DNA from: Gambelia wislizenii
Lineage: Eukaryota > Chordata > Lepidosauria > Squamata > Crotaphytidae
Assembly (NCBI GenBank): GCA_030847615.1
Contig: JAUMIR010000003.1
Span: 55,103,001-55,167,000 of the forward strand
Direction of reading: 5' to 3'
DNA length: 64,000 nucleotides
In this document: positions 1 to 11,311 of the stretch, piece by piece
Layout of the letters: each line of letters begins with the position of its first letter
Position numbering within the stretch: position 1 is the stretch's first letter
Program-made: the position numbers and the translations under genes
The notes under the pieces: generated by a model
What the model was told of the DNA's origin: nothing
Seen by the model: only the letters and a program-made list of their open reading frames with translations
Databases searched by the model: none

Positions 1-2805
1 GCCTTTATAATTCACTCCTTGAAAAGGGAAAAAAGGGAAGGGGATAGATGAATTTTATATTTTAGACTGAATCTCAATGGCAAGGCTTTAGAAGGCTAAA
101 AATGTAGGGTTTTATTGTAGCTGTCTTTTGGGGTTGAAAATTGTTAACATCTGTCTCTTAGTATCATTTTTTACAATAGTCTACTCTCCAGATATCCTGC
201 TAATGACTGTAATTTTCTAGTCAGCTGCTATTTGTCAAGGTAGTTTAAAGGTCACTTTTTGCTATGTGAAGAAAATGGGTCTGGGTGGGTATTCTTTTTC
301 GTTTACAGGAAACTAAGCTTATATTGGGGTTTGGTTTATACAGAAATCATTGTACTGCCCAGCACAAGCAATATCTCTTTATAACATCTCTACGCCTTGT
401 CACACACCTCATTTGTTTGCTACCTTCTCCTATGCAGTTTGATCCATATTCCTTCTAATGACCACATTGCTTCATCTTTGTTTTCTTCTCTGCAGCTATG
501 TTGAAGGATCATTACTTATTCATAATCTATTATTAAAATGTCAGAGCTTGATTAAACAGTTGAGATCATTAGCTTCTTACTTGTTCCTTAGCCTTAGGGT
601 TCTTCATACTTCTTCTGTTTAGAACATGGGTGGGCAACATGAGAACCCTGAGGCAGTATACAACAGTGTACAGACTCTTGTACGAATTCTCAGAATTCAT
701 TACAGGAAGAAAATATTAAGTGTCTAAGTCTTGCAGTTAGAGAGTTAAGTCTCAAAAAGCATTATAATGGTCTCAGCATAAATCAAATGCTAATAGACTA
801 GAAGTGTGGGTAGAAATCATATCTCACAACATTGGCATTGCTGGCTTGGGGCTACAGCAATTAGTATCTCAACAACACACAGAAAGGAATAAGATATTTG
901 CCAGAACCTTCATATGCTCCAGAAAGTGTGTATTTAAGTCTTTTGTGCTTCATTGGTCATCCAGTTTGTGCTCTGATAGTGGTCTTCTGTTAATGAGAAG
1001 AAGTCCTACCTCATTATTACCATTCCCTTAGAATTGTATTTTATTTTGCTTCTTTAAAAGAAAAGAAAGAAAGAAAAAGAAAATAATGTCCAGTGATAAC
1101 CTTAAAATATATGGAACCTTCATGAAAAGATTGACTACTCAAAATTATTTATCTTTCTCTTAAACATATATCTTATGCCTTCCCTGAGCAACAACTCTCT
1201 AACATAATGCTTTGCTTAATATGGAAATTTAGTCAAGTTTTATTACCAGTCTGGAAGTCTTTGGATGTGGTGGCCACATATCACTGAGAAATTTGGAAGG
1301 GCATATCCTTTTTTAGGAGCCTTGACCACAAATGGAACTATTCTTAAAGAAGGCATTCAAACCATGGTACTTGATACTCATTTTAAATGTGATGATCACG
1401 CAACAGTGCCTATTTGATGACAATCTGTTCATGTGCACTGATTGTCATATGAGTAACAACTGTTATCCAAACCTTCCCTCACATAACCACATTTTTACAA
1501 TGCTGCTGACATTGTTAAGATTTTCCACTTCTTATCCCTTTAAAGTACTACAAGGGCATTTCCCCCCTTTTCCCTGTTTTTAATATGTTAATTTCTGTCT
1601 TTTGTAGCTAAACCAGTCCCTAAACCACTCTTCTGGCATATACCTTATTGAACATGTTAACATTTGTGTGACAGAGGAGCAGAAAATATAGCCTTCACAC
1701 CAGTCTCATTGTGTTACAAATAAATAAGAAGCAAATGAACACAAATAACAAGTGAATTGGCTTTTAGCTAATGACAGATGTGAATCGTGAAGGAGGCAGA
1801 GTCAGCCCTTCTATTATGCAAAGTTTCCTTCTTCTATAATATATAAATTACAGTTTGTGTGTGTGTATATACATACACATACATACATACACACACAGTA
1901 TATACACACACATACATACTATCAGGGATAGGGTAGCTCCTTTTTGGATTTTCTGCCTTCTGTACTTAGCTGATTTTCAGTGCCACATACCTCAGCTCTA
2001 GTGAGTGGATGTGAATATTATTTGCCATTTTGCTTCAAGTAGTGAAATGCCTTGGGGTGGCCTTGATAAGGAGAGATGCTCAGATACTAAGCCTCCAATC
2101 CACATATGTTTTAAAAGGTAAGAACCAATACCTAGAACTGGAACAAAAACAAACAAACGGAGAGCCAGTATAGCTGATAAAGTACTGGTACAATGTACTC
2201 ATATGTGTAGAATGAGACTTAAGAAGAACAGAGAATTTCAAAGCTGATGGAAACATATGCCACTTTCATAATAAATGTAGTTAATAGGCATTTGAGTCAA
2301 TACTCTCAATTTTTTATGCATCTTCTCCATAGAGGCTGAATGTGGAGGAGTGGCTGGGTGTGGATGGATAGCTTCCCAGTCTTTCATCTGAATACAAAGT
2401 GAGGGGACATGACTAGTGCAGTCTTGCTCCTATGAATATGTTTGAGGGGAATGTGTTAAAAGGCCCACTAATTTTTGGTATTCAGTTGCATGTCTCCATT
2501 AAAGTCTTTGATGACATTTCAGACTTCATGCTCTTCAAATAAGATTCTCCACAAAACGAGTGGTCTAGATTTATATATAGTTAGTTACATTTTTTTAAAA
2601 AAATGAAAAACTGGATATCATAAGAATTTTTGTTGTGCTTACCTTATACCTTATAATAGACTGTGAGACCCCTATCAATTCAAGAAAAACAGCCATATTA
2701 TTACAATATAACAATAACAATCAGTGTGTGCTATTAATTCTAGTTGTCCATAAATATAGGGCTTCCTCATTGAGTCAGTGGTAGATGTCCCTTCCCCCTC
2801 CATCC
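1..2805. other. Unique-looking AT-rich intergenic sequence
   Basis: I see no gene, RNA gene or clear mobile element in this stretch. It is AT-rich with frequent stops in all frames. The only structured parts are an A/G-rich run at about 1057-1084 and the TG/TA/CA microsatellite at 1853-1919. Short open frames at 804-1031 and 1332-1583 have no recognisable motif and no exon-like features. They look like chance open frames. Confidence 0.5.
1853..1919. repeat. Compound TG/TA/CA/CATA microsatellite
   Basis: Alternating purine-pyrimidine runs: TG repeats, then TATA, CATA and CA steps over about 67 bases. This is a compound simple repeat, likely polymorphic in length. Confidence 0.9.
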
Positions 2806-2991
2806 CTAAATAATGTCCATAGGAGCTCCTCCAGATGCAAGTTGCAATATTTGTTGCTGTAGTCCTTGAGGATTTTTAAAATACTCAAGCAATGTTTCTG
2901 TTGTCCTTAACTCTTTTCCTGGAACAAGCTGAAACATTTTATTTCCATTATCAAGTGGTATTCTTTTTATTTCTGAGACATATTGGAACAA
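2806..2991 (-). CDS. Candidate terminal exon or processed fragment of an unknown host gene
   Basis: On the minus strand, 61 codons read from 2991 to a TAG at 2806. The encoded segment is hydrophilic and balanced (for example LVPGKELRTTETLLEYF and a C-terminal GGAPMDII) and does not look like low-complexity or transposon protein. A plausible splice acceptor (pyrimidine-containing tract ending in CTCAG) lies at about 2968, so a terminal exon would begin at about 2967. I do not recognise the family. No clear AATAAA lies within about 200 bases after the stop. It could be the last exon of a gene extending to the right on the minus strand, a pseudogene fragment, or chance. Confidence 0.3.
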   Translation of the reverse strand: MFQYVSEIKRIPLDNGNKMFQLVPGKELRTTETLLEYFKNPQGLQQQILQLASGGAPMDII

Positions 2992-3051
2992 TATACAGTA
3001 ATTATTTGTGTTCTCTTCCTTTCCTTTTTTAAAATTGTAATTTTATGTCAG

Positions 3052-3103
3052 AGTTATAGCACTATAGTGCACAATGAAATCTCTCCTTTGCACTATAACT
3101 CTA
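3052..3103. repeat. Short inverted repeat (AGAGTTATAG / CTATAACTCT)
   Basis: AGAGTTATAG at about 3052 is matched by CTATAACTCT near 3100, with GCACTATA-like bases extending each arm. The spacing of about 30 bases would allow a hairpin. It may be the remnant of a small MITE; no TSD is evident. Confidence 0.45.
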
Positions 3104-4141
3104 AAAAAAATTAAAAATTAAAAAAGAGAGAAGAAAATTTGCCCAGCAAACCATTAAAAAACCACACACACCTTGAAGAGCCCTAGTGCAGATACAAGAA
3201 ATTACTACAAACAGCTTCCAAAAATAGAGTACATGAGGAAGTGACAACTGGAAAAATCCAAGATGGTATATTGTAAGAATTCAGATATATTTAGATGAAT
3301 CTGGAAGAACTTGGGGGTCAGCTTTCACTTGCATGGAATGGGATGACTTGTGACAAACAAAAGAACAAAATCATCTTCTGCTTAGTGGGAGGAAAAGAGA
3401 GTATGTAAAAGTTTAAAAATGATATAAATGCCATTTGAAAGAACATGGTGGAGTGGTGTTACATGGTCAAAGAACTTGTGAATGTGGTAATTATACTAAG
3501 TGACTCTTCACACATTCTGCACAAAACTTGGCAAAAATCATTAGAAATAATTTGTTTCATAATATTTTGTTTAACAGGTGCATAATATCACTTATCTAGC
3601 AGTTTAGCATAAGTTAACAGTTGCTACAATGCTTAAGAGGGCCTACTTTGTTATTTATTCATTGTAAACTGTGCCTGAGAGGCCTCAAACTATGTATTCT
3701 CCGTTCATGGTTAAAGTTTCATTGGGTATAGTACATCCTCTGGTTTTTAATTTAAAGGATGGTTTGGAATGGATTCTCCCAACCAAGGATGGAAAAGATT
3801 AGTCCAGCATCAGGTCGGAACAACTAGTGTCAAGGAGAGCTGGGTTGAAATTGTACTCAGCTGTGATTTGGTTCGCACTAAATCTTGACCCGAATTACAA
3901 TTCTTGACTGACTACCTGCTATCTTGAACCCTGTCTTTGCCTTTGTGATTTTGTCTTTGGATTACCCCTTCGGACTGTTTGCTCAGCTTTCTGTTTCTCT
4001 GTGTTTGGTGTCTTGGACTGGACAGTGTTTTCTCTCTCTGCTGGTAAGCTGAATAGACTCGGCTACTCCCTTTGAACTGTGAAAGCTGATTTATTGGGTC
4101 TCTGCAGCCTGCCCCAAGAAATACAGGATGTTCCCAATGGG

Positions 4142-4176
<35 letters not shown>

Positions 4177-6017
4177 AAAGAAGGAAGGAAGGAAGGAACT
4201 CAGTTCTGCATGGTTAACCTTCCAATGGCTTTTTCAAAATGGGCTGACGACTATGTGTGGAGTTGCTTTGTGTGTGTGCATGGATGCAGCATTTACTTGC
4301 TCAGAATAGATTTTAAGATGTGTAAAGACAAGTAGGCCTTAGCCCAGAAGTGCTTGTGAGAAAAAACACAGCAAAGGGACTTTCCTGAGCTTGCAAAGCA
4401 CATGTTTCAGGTGCTCTTCTTTAGGGACACATCTTCAGACACTGAAAGCAGGAATGTCCATGATTTGTACAGGAACTCTCTTTTTAAACTGTTGATGTCT
4501 TTTAAATAATTTTATTCTTTTATGTGGATGATTTTAATTGTCTTAGAATGTTATTGTTCAGTATTTTAAAAAATAAACACTTTTTGGGAGCCGCCTTGGG
4601 TCCCACTTTGGGAGAAAGGCAGCATGCAAATGAATTTTTTAAAAAAGTAAAATCTTTCCATCTGCTAATATCAAAAATAAAATTTTGCTGCTCAATCAGT
4701 TTCTTTTAAATACAATGCCCACTGTCTTTCTAGTGGTTTATGTGACTAGGAGGAGGAGGAGAAAAAGAAAAGGGATGCAACATATGTGCTGCCCCTGTCT
4801 ACTTTTTTCATTACAAAACCATGCTCTGTGAAAATGTAGCACAGTCATATAATCACCTACACAAAAGTTACAGTAGTCCCATTGAGTGTAATGAAGCTTA
4901 CTCCTAGGCAAGTGGATATAGGATTGCAACCATAATTTGCAGTAAATCTATTTTTCCAGATAACCCAACAGACAAATTCTTCGAACTCTGAGGCATCTGT
5001 TTGCACAACAGTGTTTTGAAACAGGAAATAGACATAGCACTCATCCTACAATAGTGTAGCTGTGTGTATACCTGAGACATGAATATTGTATTCCATCAGT
5101 ACACCTGAGAATGTGAACTTTAATCCAAAAAAGTTCATGATAAAATAAATAAATAAGTCTTAAAACAGCTGCAAGACCTCTTTTTTATTTTTATATTTAA
5201 ACAAACCAACACAGTTATCTCTGTAACAATTGGAAGAAGAAGACACTGAGGTGCATAATAATTAGGGCTAGGCTATTCCACTCTCCCACTTTAGATGTGG
5301 GGCTAATTCAATCTGGAATTCCATTCAGGATAAATTTTGTGGAGTAAGATCCAGAAATGCAACCCCCCTCCACTAACTGGTACTGGCACTCTCCCTACAT
5401 TGAATTGGAATACTTTCATAGGGCACCTAGAAGATCCATAGCTTCAACAATTGAAGAGTTACCCTAAAGAAGAGCAAAGATAGTTCCAGGCAGCTAACAG
5501 CCCTTGGCAGAAATGGGCAAAACATCAGTCTTCAGATCCCTTTCTTTTCTTAAGTCTTGGTGGCCAGCACAGAGCATCCACCAGCCAAACATTAAGCAAT
5601 GTTTAATAATGATCACATATGATAATGACAGTATAATAACAATTTACTTGAAGAGACAGTATTTTGGTCTATTGTACATGTACAGCTGTAGGGCTACAGA
5701 AATTCTTCACATGAAGGGGTCATCCTGATTAGGCTTTGGCCCCTTGCCTCATGAAATATACTGCTGTGTCAATGTGCAGATGGAAATGTGGCTGATGGAG
5801 GGTATGGCCAGAATCATTTTGGCAGCTTGTGACATGGCCACTGGGTGTAGTCCTCTTCTCCCATCAATGTGTGAGAGAGGTTCATATGAGAATTCCTATG
5901 GTATTTCAATTTCTCTGCTTTGTTGTAGCAACTTTATTAAACAAAGATTTATCAGTTCATAGGAACTGTCAGTCAGTACTTAATAGGAATGAGTCTGAAT
6001 CCAGAAACACTTCTATA
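3104..6017. other. Intergenic region with minor repeat fragments
   Basis: No gene is visible. The stretch at about 3830-4080 (T/C-rich, with repeated 'cttgac' and 'ctttg' motifs) resembles the body of an LTR but has no ends I can define. At 4583-4640 is a short piece of the LINE/SINE tail 'gccgccttgggtcccactttgggaga', also found at 36490-36560. The rest is unique and AT-rich. Open frames at 5504-6113 are short and carry no motif. Confidence 0.45.
4141..4198. repeat. (GAAA)n followed by (AAGG)n microsatellite
   Basis: About 39 bases of GAAA units run directly into AAGG units. This is a simple purine tract that produces the Lys/Arg/Glu-rich reading of a chance open frame here. Confidence 0.95.
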
Positions 6018-6484
6018 AAGGCCCTATTACACTACACCAGTGGTTCTCAACCTGTGGGTCCCCAGATGTTGTTGGACTACAGTTTCCAGGAGCCCTCTGA
6101 GGTCTCACCTTGACAGCCAGATGGTTCTCCCAGTCATTAGTGAGGCTGCAGGATTGAACTCACAGCCTCATTGCTGACTGGGAGCCACCTGGCTGTCAAG
6201 GTGAGACCTCAGAGGGCTCCTGGAAACTGTAGTCCAACAACATCTGGGGACCCACAGGTTGAGAACCACTACACTACACTATTATAGTACTATATTCTAC
6301 TTTAACTGCCATGGCAACATTATGTGGAATTCTGGGACTTGTAATTTAGTGAGCCCCAAAAGATCCCTGGCTGTGAATTCTAAATGTCCTTCCCTAAACT
6401 GCGAATACCAGGATTTCATATGATATTGCTATAGCAGTTAAAGTGGTCTAATAGTGCTATAAAAGTGTAACGTGATAGGCCCTT
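6018..6484. mobile_element. MITE with AAGGCCTATYAC-type inverted ends, carrying a nested hAT foldback
   Basis: The left end reads AAGGCCCTATTACACT and the right end is its imperfect inverse (AGTGTAACGTGATAGGCCCTT). Inside these lie a second inverted pair: TATAGTACTATA against TATAGTGCTATA, then ACTTTAACTGCCAT against GCAGTTAAAGT. The internal sequence has the 'aattctgggacttgtaatttagtgag' type core that also occurs, diverged, at 22530-22735. The element is non-autonomous with no coding content. It was split by the hAT foldback at 6038-6271, so it is the older of the two. Superfamily not assigned. Confidence 0.65.
6038..6271. mobile_element. Palindromic hAT-type MITE (foldback) with 8-bp TSD
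   Basis: The element begins CAGTGGTTCTCAACC and ends in its inverse (GGTTGAGAACCACT). The two arms pair almost base for base over about 95 nt on each side of a short central spacer. It is flanked by CACTACAC at 6030-6037 and 6272-6279. An 8-bp TSD and CAGNGGTTCTCAACC ends are diagnostic of hAT transposons. There is no transposase, so it depended on an autonomous hAT relative. Confidence 0.9.
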
Positions 6485-7885
6485 AAGCATATGGAGATGT
6501 TCTGATGTTCTTCTAAATGAAGTTTCCTAATTTAGTCATTTAAACATCTGTTATCTCTTTTTAAGGACAGCATTTTTTCCCACAGAATTTGATTTAATAG
6601 ACTCTGTGCATTTTAATTCAAATTAACACAGACATATGGGAAATTAATAAAGTATATTCCCCAGCTAAAATGTCCAGTCATTTAAAAAAGACAACACAGT
6701 GCCGAAGACTATTGTCTAGATGCTATGTGGATCATTTATTCATTGCAGACTAATGGGCATTGCAAGACTGTTAATGTTGCATGTGTCATTCCTCCTGACA
6801 GCTCCAATTAGGTGAAGGTTACCACCTGCATAAAACTGAAGGATGGGTCACACTGGGTGGTGGCTGGGACAGATATTTTATTATTCTGCAGGCAAAAAAG
6901 TGCTGTGAAGAGATTAGGGGGGAAAAAGAATTAGTTCGTTAAAAAACACAATATGGGGAACACTTTATAACGGAAAAACAGTTGCCAGCAGTTTATGTGG
7001 AAATCAGGTACAAGATGTTCTCTATTTTATCATACTAAAGTCTACAAAATAGTTCCCATGTATCTGAATGGTGATGGATAGCAGTGGTGCTGATAAATGG
7101 GAGCTTTTACGGTAGAGGAGGGATAATTAGTTCAAAATGGCCCATGCATAAGGTTAAATATACATACCGCTCATCTGGATTTTCTTTTAGAGCTTCAGGT
7201 AGCACAGGCACTGATACTAATATGTAAATCTGATACAGTGCGGTACAAATATGGGTGTGAGTAAGCCATTGATTCCACTAAGAGGACATTATCACATTTT
7301 CCCCCACAGAAATAGAAATATCGGGGGGGTCATATCATTTCCTTTTAATAGTTTTAATTCCTCACTATAAGTAAAGTGAATTTTCATGCTTAACTTCTTG
7401 GTCATAGTTATACAATGCTGTGAACTGTGTCTGAACATTGTTCTTTATCTGAAAATTTGAACATCCTTGTTCTGGAGTCATCTTGGGATGCTGTGGAGGG
7501 ATCACAAAAATGTGGTGACCTCCATGCTGAGTGTTTGGGGATGGGACTGTATCCTCTGCTCCTAAAAGATTTTTGCAGTGGCAAACTACTTTTTATTTTT
7601 GCTGCTCAGTGCTCAGGAATAACTCAAATTCTGGGACAAATCCGGTATGGCAGCTGGAAGCCATTAAGTGGTGAAGTAGAAATATTTTTAAAGACTAAAT
7701 ATTTCTGTTATTTTTTTTTTAAGACCAGGGTTAAAAGAGACATTGGCATTGAGTGGACACCCCATTGATGAAGGGGACATAAAATGACACTTTGTCACAG
7801 CCCCCTCAGTACAAGAGCTGGCTTTGTCCTGACTGGTACTGCTTAGTCTACTAGCTGTCCAAGGAAGGTCTGATCAAAGGTCATT
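6485..7885. other. Intergenic, no gene seen
   Basis: AT-rich unique sequence. At 7284 there is an isolated GGACATTATCACA motif matching the left end of the MITEs described elsewhere (9574, 21600), but I could not find a matching right end. The open frame at 7427-7768 has no motif I recognise. Confidence 0.45.
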
Positions 7886-9017
7886 TCTAATTGTAAGTCT
7901 GATCAGCAGTTCACCTACCTGGGAAGCATCATCTCCTCATATGCCAAGACTGACAAAGAGATTGATCACAGATTAACAAAGGCATATAGTGCATTTGGAA
8001 GACTTTACAAAAGAGTCTGGAGTAGCAAACACCTAAAGCAAAGCACAAAAATCAGTGTGTATAGAGCCATTGTACTGTCTACAATGACCGAACGAGATCC
8101 ATCAGATAACAAGCCTGAGTAGCTTTAAAAAAGCACTAAAGACGGATCTCTTTCGGCAGGCCTTTCCTAATTAGATCCTGGCCTCAGGGGACCCTGGCTT
8201 CTTTTAGTCCGCTGGCCACTTATTGTACTTATTGTTTTTAAATGTGATTTTAGATAAGTTGGTTTTAATTTATAATTGTTTAATATTTTTTTATGGGGGA
8301 GGGTGGGGTGGGGGGTTTGGGGATTTTATCTGTATTGGATTTTAATTTTTGTAAGCCGCCCTGATTGTTTTAACAGAGGGGCGGGGTATAAATAAATTTT
8401 ATTATTATTACTATTATTATCTATCCTCCTTTATGGGTCTGAAACATGGGTCACCTATCGCCACCACTTATGACTCCTTGAACGCTTTCATCAGCGCTGT
8501 CTACGCACAATCCTAAATATACACTGGAATGACAATGTGACGAATGTTGCTGTCCTTGAGGAAGCAGGGATCACCAGCATTGAGGCCATGATATTGAGAA
8601 CGCAGCTGTGCTGGGCAGGGCACGTTTCTAGGATGGAGGGCCATAGCCTTCTAAAATAGTACTCTACGGTGAACTCACCACAGGTCAGTATAAGAGGGGC
8701 ACTCCAAAAAAGCGATACAAGGACTCCCTGAAACAACATCTTAGGCTTGGCCAAATTGATCACCAACAGTGGTCCGCCCTGGCCTCACATCGGGAGGCAT
8801 GGAGACGCACTATCCACAATGCTGCAGTCTTATTTGAGAACTCATGCCGAACAAGTCTTGAAGAGAAACAACAACGCAGAAAGAATCACAACCCTGGAAA
8901 CATCACCCAAGGAGACCTTCTGCTGTGCTTTCTGCAACCGGACTTGTTTATCTCAGATTGGCCTTTTTAGTCATCAGCGCGCTTGCAGAAAGCGTGGGAT
9001 GAGTCCTTCCTGAATCT
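7886..9017 (+). pseudogene. 3' part of a non-LTR retrotransposon: RT C-terminus plus C-terminal C2H2-type zinc finger
   Basis: Translating across the region gives a 'FTYLGS' motif at about 7910, then 'SVYRAIVLST', 'LLYGSETW', 'CLRTIL' and 'WAGHVSRM'. These are the order and motifs of the post-palm and connection region of LINE reverse transcriptases in the BovB/RTE-like and RTE-X-like groups. The last open frame (8747-9013) ends in a Cys-Cys-His-Cys finger (CAFCNRTCLSQIGLFSHQ followed by RAC), a typical C-terminal finger of that LINE type, and stops at TGA 9014. Frameshifts, an in-frame TAA at about 8655 and an L2 insertion at 8092-8412 show it is dead. The clade assignment is from memory of motifs and is uncertain. 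A (AG)n run follows at 9036-9054. Confidence 0.75.
8092..8412 (+). mobile_element. 5'-truncated L2-type LINE 3' end, inserted in another LINE
   Basis: Contains the terminal coding part (the 'AGCTTTAAAAAAGCACT...CTTTCGGCAGGCCTTTCC' type, reading S-F-K-K-A-L-K-T-D-L-F-R-Q-A-F) followed by a 3' UTR with 'gtaagccgccctgattg' and 'ggggtataaata', ending in an ATT microsatellite. The same end occurs at 55800-56105. It interrupts the flanking reverse transcriptase between the 'SVYRAIVLST' and 'LLYGSETW' motifs, so it is younger than that LINE. No clean TSD is visible. Confidence 0.85.
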
Positions 9018-9054
9018 TCGTTTGCGAAGAAAAGCCAGAGAGAGAGAGAGAGAG

Positions 9055-9570
9055 ACCTGAGATAGTGTACACTAAATTCTAAATTAGAGATAGCGTTGCT
9101 TTCTTTTTATATAATTTATAATAATTTATAAAATTAACCCTCTATTTGCATCTATACATATAAATCAGCATATGCAAATGTTATGCCAATTTATATTCAG
9201 TTGGTATGTTCCTGAGTCTTGCAATGTCCCAGTTCATTGATTTTGGTTTGTATATTCATATATATAGAGAGAGGGGGGGGGGAGGAAGAGCTCAGAGTAA
9301 AGGTCAACAAAAATGATCAACTACTCAACAAAATTATCTGAACTACAGAACAAATGAGATAAACATCATAAGAAAATTAAGAGTATTGAAACAAAAGAAA
9401 TCATGGAGCCATGTACAACTATAAATTGTCAATGTACTCAGAAGCCAATAAATAAAACTGTCTTTTAGCTTTTATATTAGTTTTCTTCCATCACTCCCAT
9501 CTTCCCTCATCCTTCTTGGATTGAAATATTGTGTTTGAAATATTGTGTTGTCCCTCCACAGGGAGAACAT
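9055..9570. other. AT-rich spacer, nothing recognised
   Basis: AT-rich sequence with a GA/poly-G tract at about 9264-9285. No gene or element is recognised before the MITE at 9574. Confidence 0.4.
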
Positions 9571-9573
9571 TCA

Positions 9574-10209
9574 GGAGATTATCACACAGGTAAAATATCC
9601 CAGAACAGGAATGACAGAAGATTGCTAAAAGGCTTACCTTTTACACGACATTGTCCCTGTTCTGGGATGCTCCCGTTCTGCTCCTGTTCCTCCCCTGTTT
9701 CCTCTTATTCATGGAAAAATCCATGAATAAGAGGCCTGTTCCGTTATTATAACAGAATGATGGGTGAGTGAACAGGAGCTCCATTGTGCTCCCAGGACGA
9801 CAATGGGATGTGACGTCACCAGGAGGTCCCTGCCAGACACTTCCAGCTGCAATCAGGACAGAAAGGTACGTAAAAAATAAATCCCCTCCCCAGGTAGCTG
9901 CTTCTTTCTTAAATGTGTTTTAGTTCTTGCTTTTTTTTTTTTGGCAGCTGCGGGGGGGGGTCTTTTAAAATTTCCCTCCTCGCCGTTCTATCATGGGAAT
10001 GACCAGGATTTGAGTTCCTGGTCATAAAAGCAGCCTTGTGACAGCTGCATTTACAACTGGGCAGGGAAGTGAGGGGGAGCCTGTTCCTGTCATGGAATAA
10101 AGGTAAGTGTGTGAAACTTTTTCATTTATTCTGTGCCAGGAATGGGAGAGGGGTGGGTGGTGGGGTGGTGGGATGGAAATGGACCCAAAGGGTCCATCTG
10201 ATAATCTCC
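9574..10209. mobile_element. MITE with GGAGATTATCA ends and TCA target duplication
   Basis: The left end is GGAGATTATCACACAGG; the right end is TCTGATAATCTCC, the inverse of GGAGATTATCAGA. TCA sits directly outside both ends (9571-9573 and 10210-10212), giving a 3-bp TSD. The interior has no ORF of transposase character. It contains a perfect 15-bp hairpin (9701-9734), a T run, and a poly-G tract at about 9952-9960. The ends match the MITEs at 15729, 18762, 46273 and 62651, so it belongs to a broad set sharing termini. A 3-bp TSD is compatible with PIF/Harbinger, but the superfamily is inferred only. Confidence 0.75.
9701..9734. repeat. Perfect 15-bp hairpin inside the MITE
   Basis: CCTCTTATTCATGGA and its exact inverse complement are separated by AAAA. 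It lies in the middle of the first half of the 9574-10209 element and could fold as a cruciform. Confidence 0.9.
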
Positions 10210-10212
10210 TCA

Positions 10213-11306
10213 AAAGCAATGATTGCGAAGGTACTGACTGATGACATCCAATAGTCACTACTTCTGTTATATAAGCTTTTATTTTAATAAAACCACAATG
10301 CGATGATGATCAATGACTGAAGGGTTGAAGATATCAAGACAGAACCCGTCATGATGTACTTTAAAGGAACAATTTAATTGAGCTACAATGTCAGGGTCAC
10401 TGAGGAGACAACCTGGGTTAATCGCCTTCAAGAAGATCATGCGGATGAGGAGGCATTGGCCAAATCACTCAATATAATGGACAGTAGCAATGGGTTAGGG
10501 ATACAAACCCTTTGCTCAGCAACCATAGATTTTGCATATTATCACTAATATATGCAAGAGTTAGTCTTCCAGGGCTAAAATGAAAACAGAAAACTGCTTT
10601 GAGTTTTTAGAATACACTTGATCCCCATTTAGAAACATGCTGACTGGAAAATCTACACAAATCACTTATTAGTATATTGACTAGGATACATAAAAAAGGG
10701 CCTGATGCATGCAGATTGATAATGATAATGGCAATGATAATGATTCTAAGCTCAACAAAGCTAACAATAGTATCCCCATAGATGCTGTCTCTTGAAAATG
10801 GGGCTGTGTGTGTCCAGGCTATTTGAAAGGCCATATCTTGTGAGCCTGCCAGGTCTCTAGAGGCACTTTTCATTGTTCCAACATCTTCATTGTCACCTCT
10901 GGTGGCCTTCTTAGTGTATGTTCCAAGACTGACGGTTCATCTACATGACCCAAGATACGCCGGTTCCCTGCTGGCATATCCTGGCTGTGGATCAAGCCCA
11001 TTGTTCCCCCATTTTGTAGACAAAATGGGAGGGATTCCAGATGGGCCTGCCGGCCCTATCACTTCAGCCGCTGCCATTACTTTCGCTATCTCAGAAAGTA
11101 AGGCCCTATGCATGTGACCAGATTTTGTCTCCCGCTTTGGAACTCCTTCTTGCCTTCCAGGAGAGCCAGGGAGACCACAGAAGCAGTAAGGGCCAGCCTG
11201 CCTGAACGGGCTTTTGCAGACACATGGAGCCTGATCCACTTTTTGCTGTCAGTAATGGGAGTAACCTTGGTATTATCTTATAGTGATGAATCACAACCTA
11301 CCCTGC
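10213..11306. other. Intergenic; GC-richer block at about 10925-11240
   Basis: No gene can be supported. The block 10925-11240 is richer in G+C, and long open frames appear on both strands at once. I see no conserved motif or consistent splice sites in it. It may be an unrecognised repeat, or a fragment with former coding content. Confidence 0.4.
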
Positions 11307-11311
11307 CTTCC

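Noticed and set aside
4079..4309. Lys-rich open frame
   Set aside because: Produced by the GAAA/AAGG microsatellite.
7284..7330. Complete MITE starting GGACATTATCACA
   Set aside because: No matching right end was found, so only the motif is noted.
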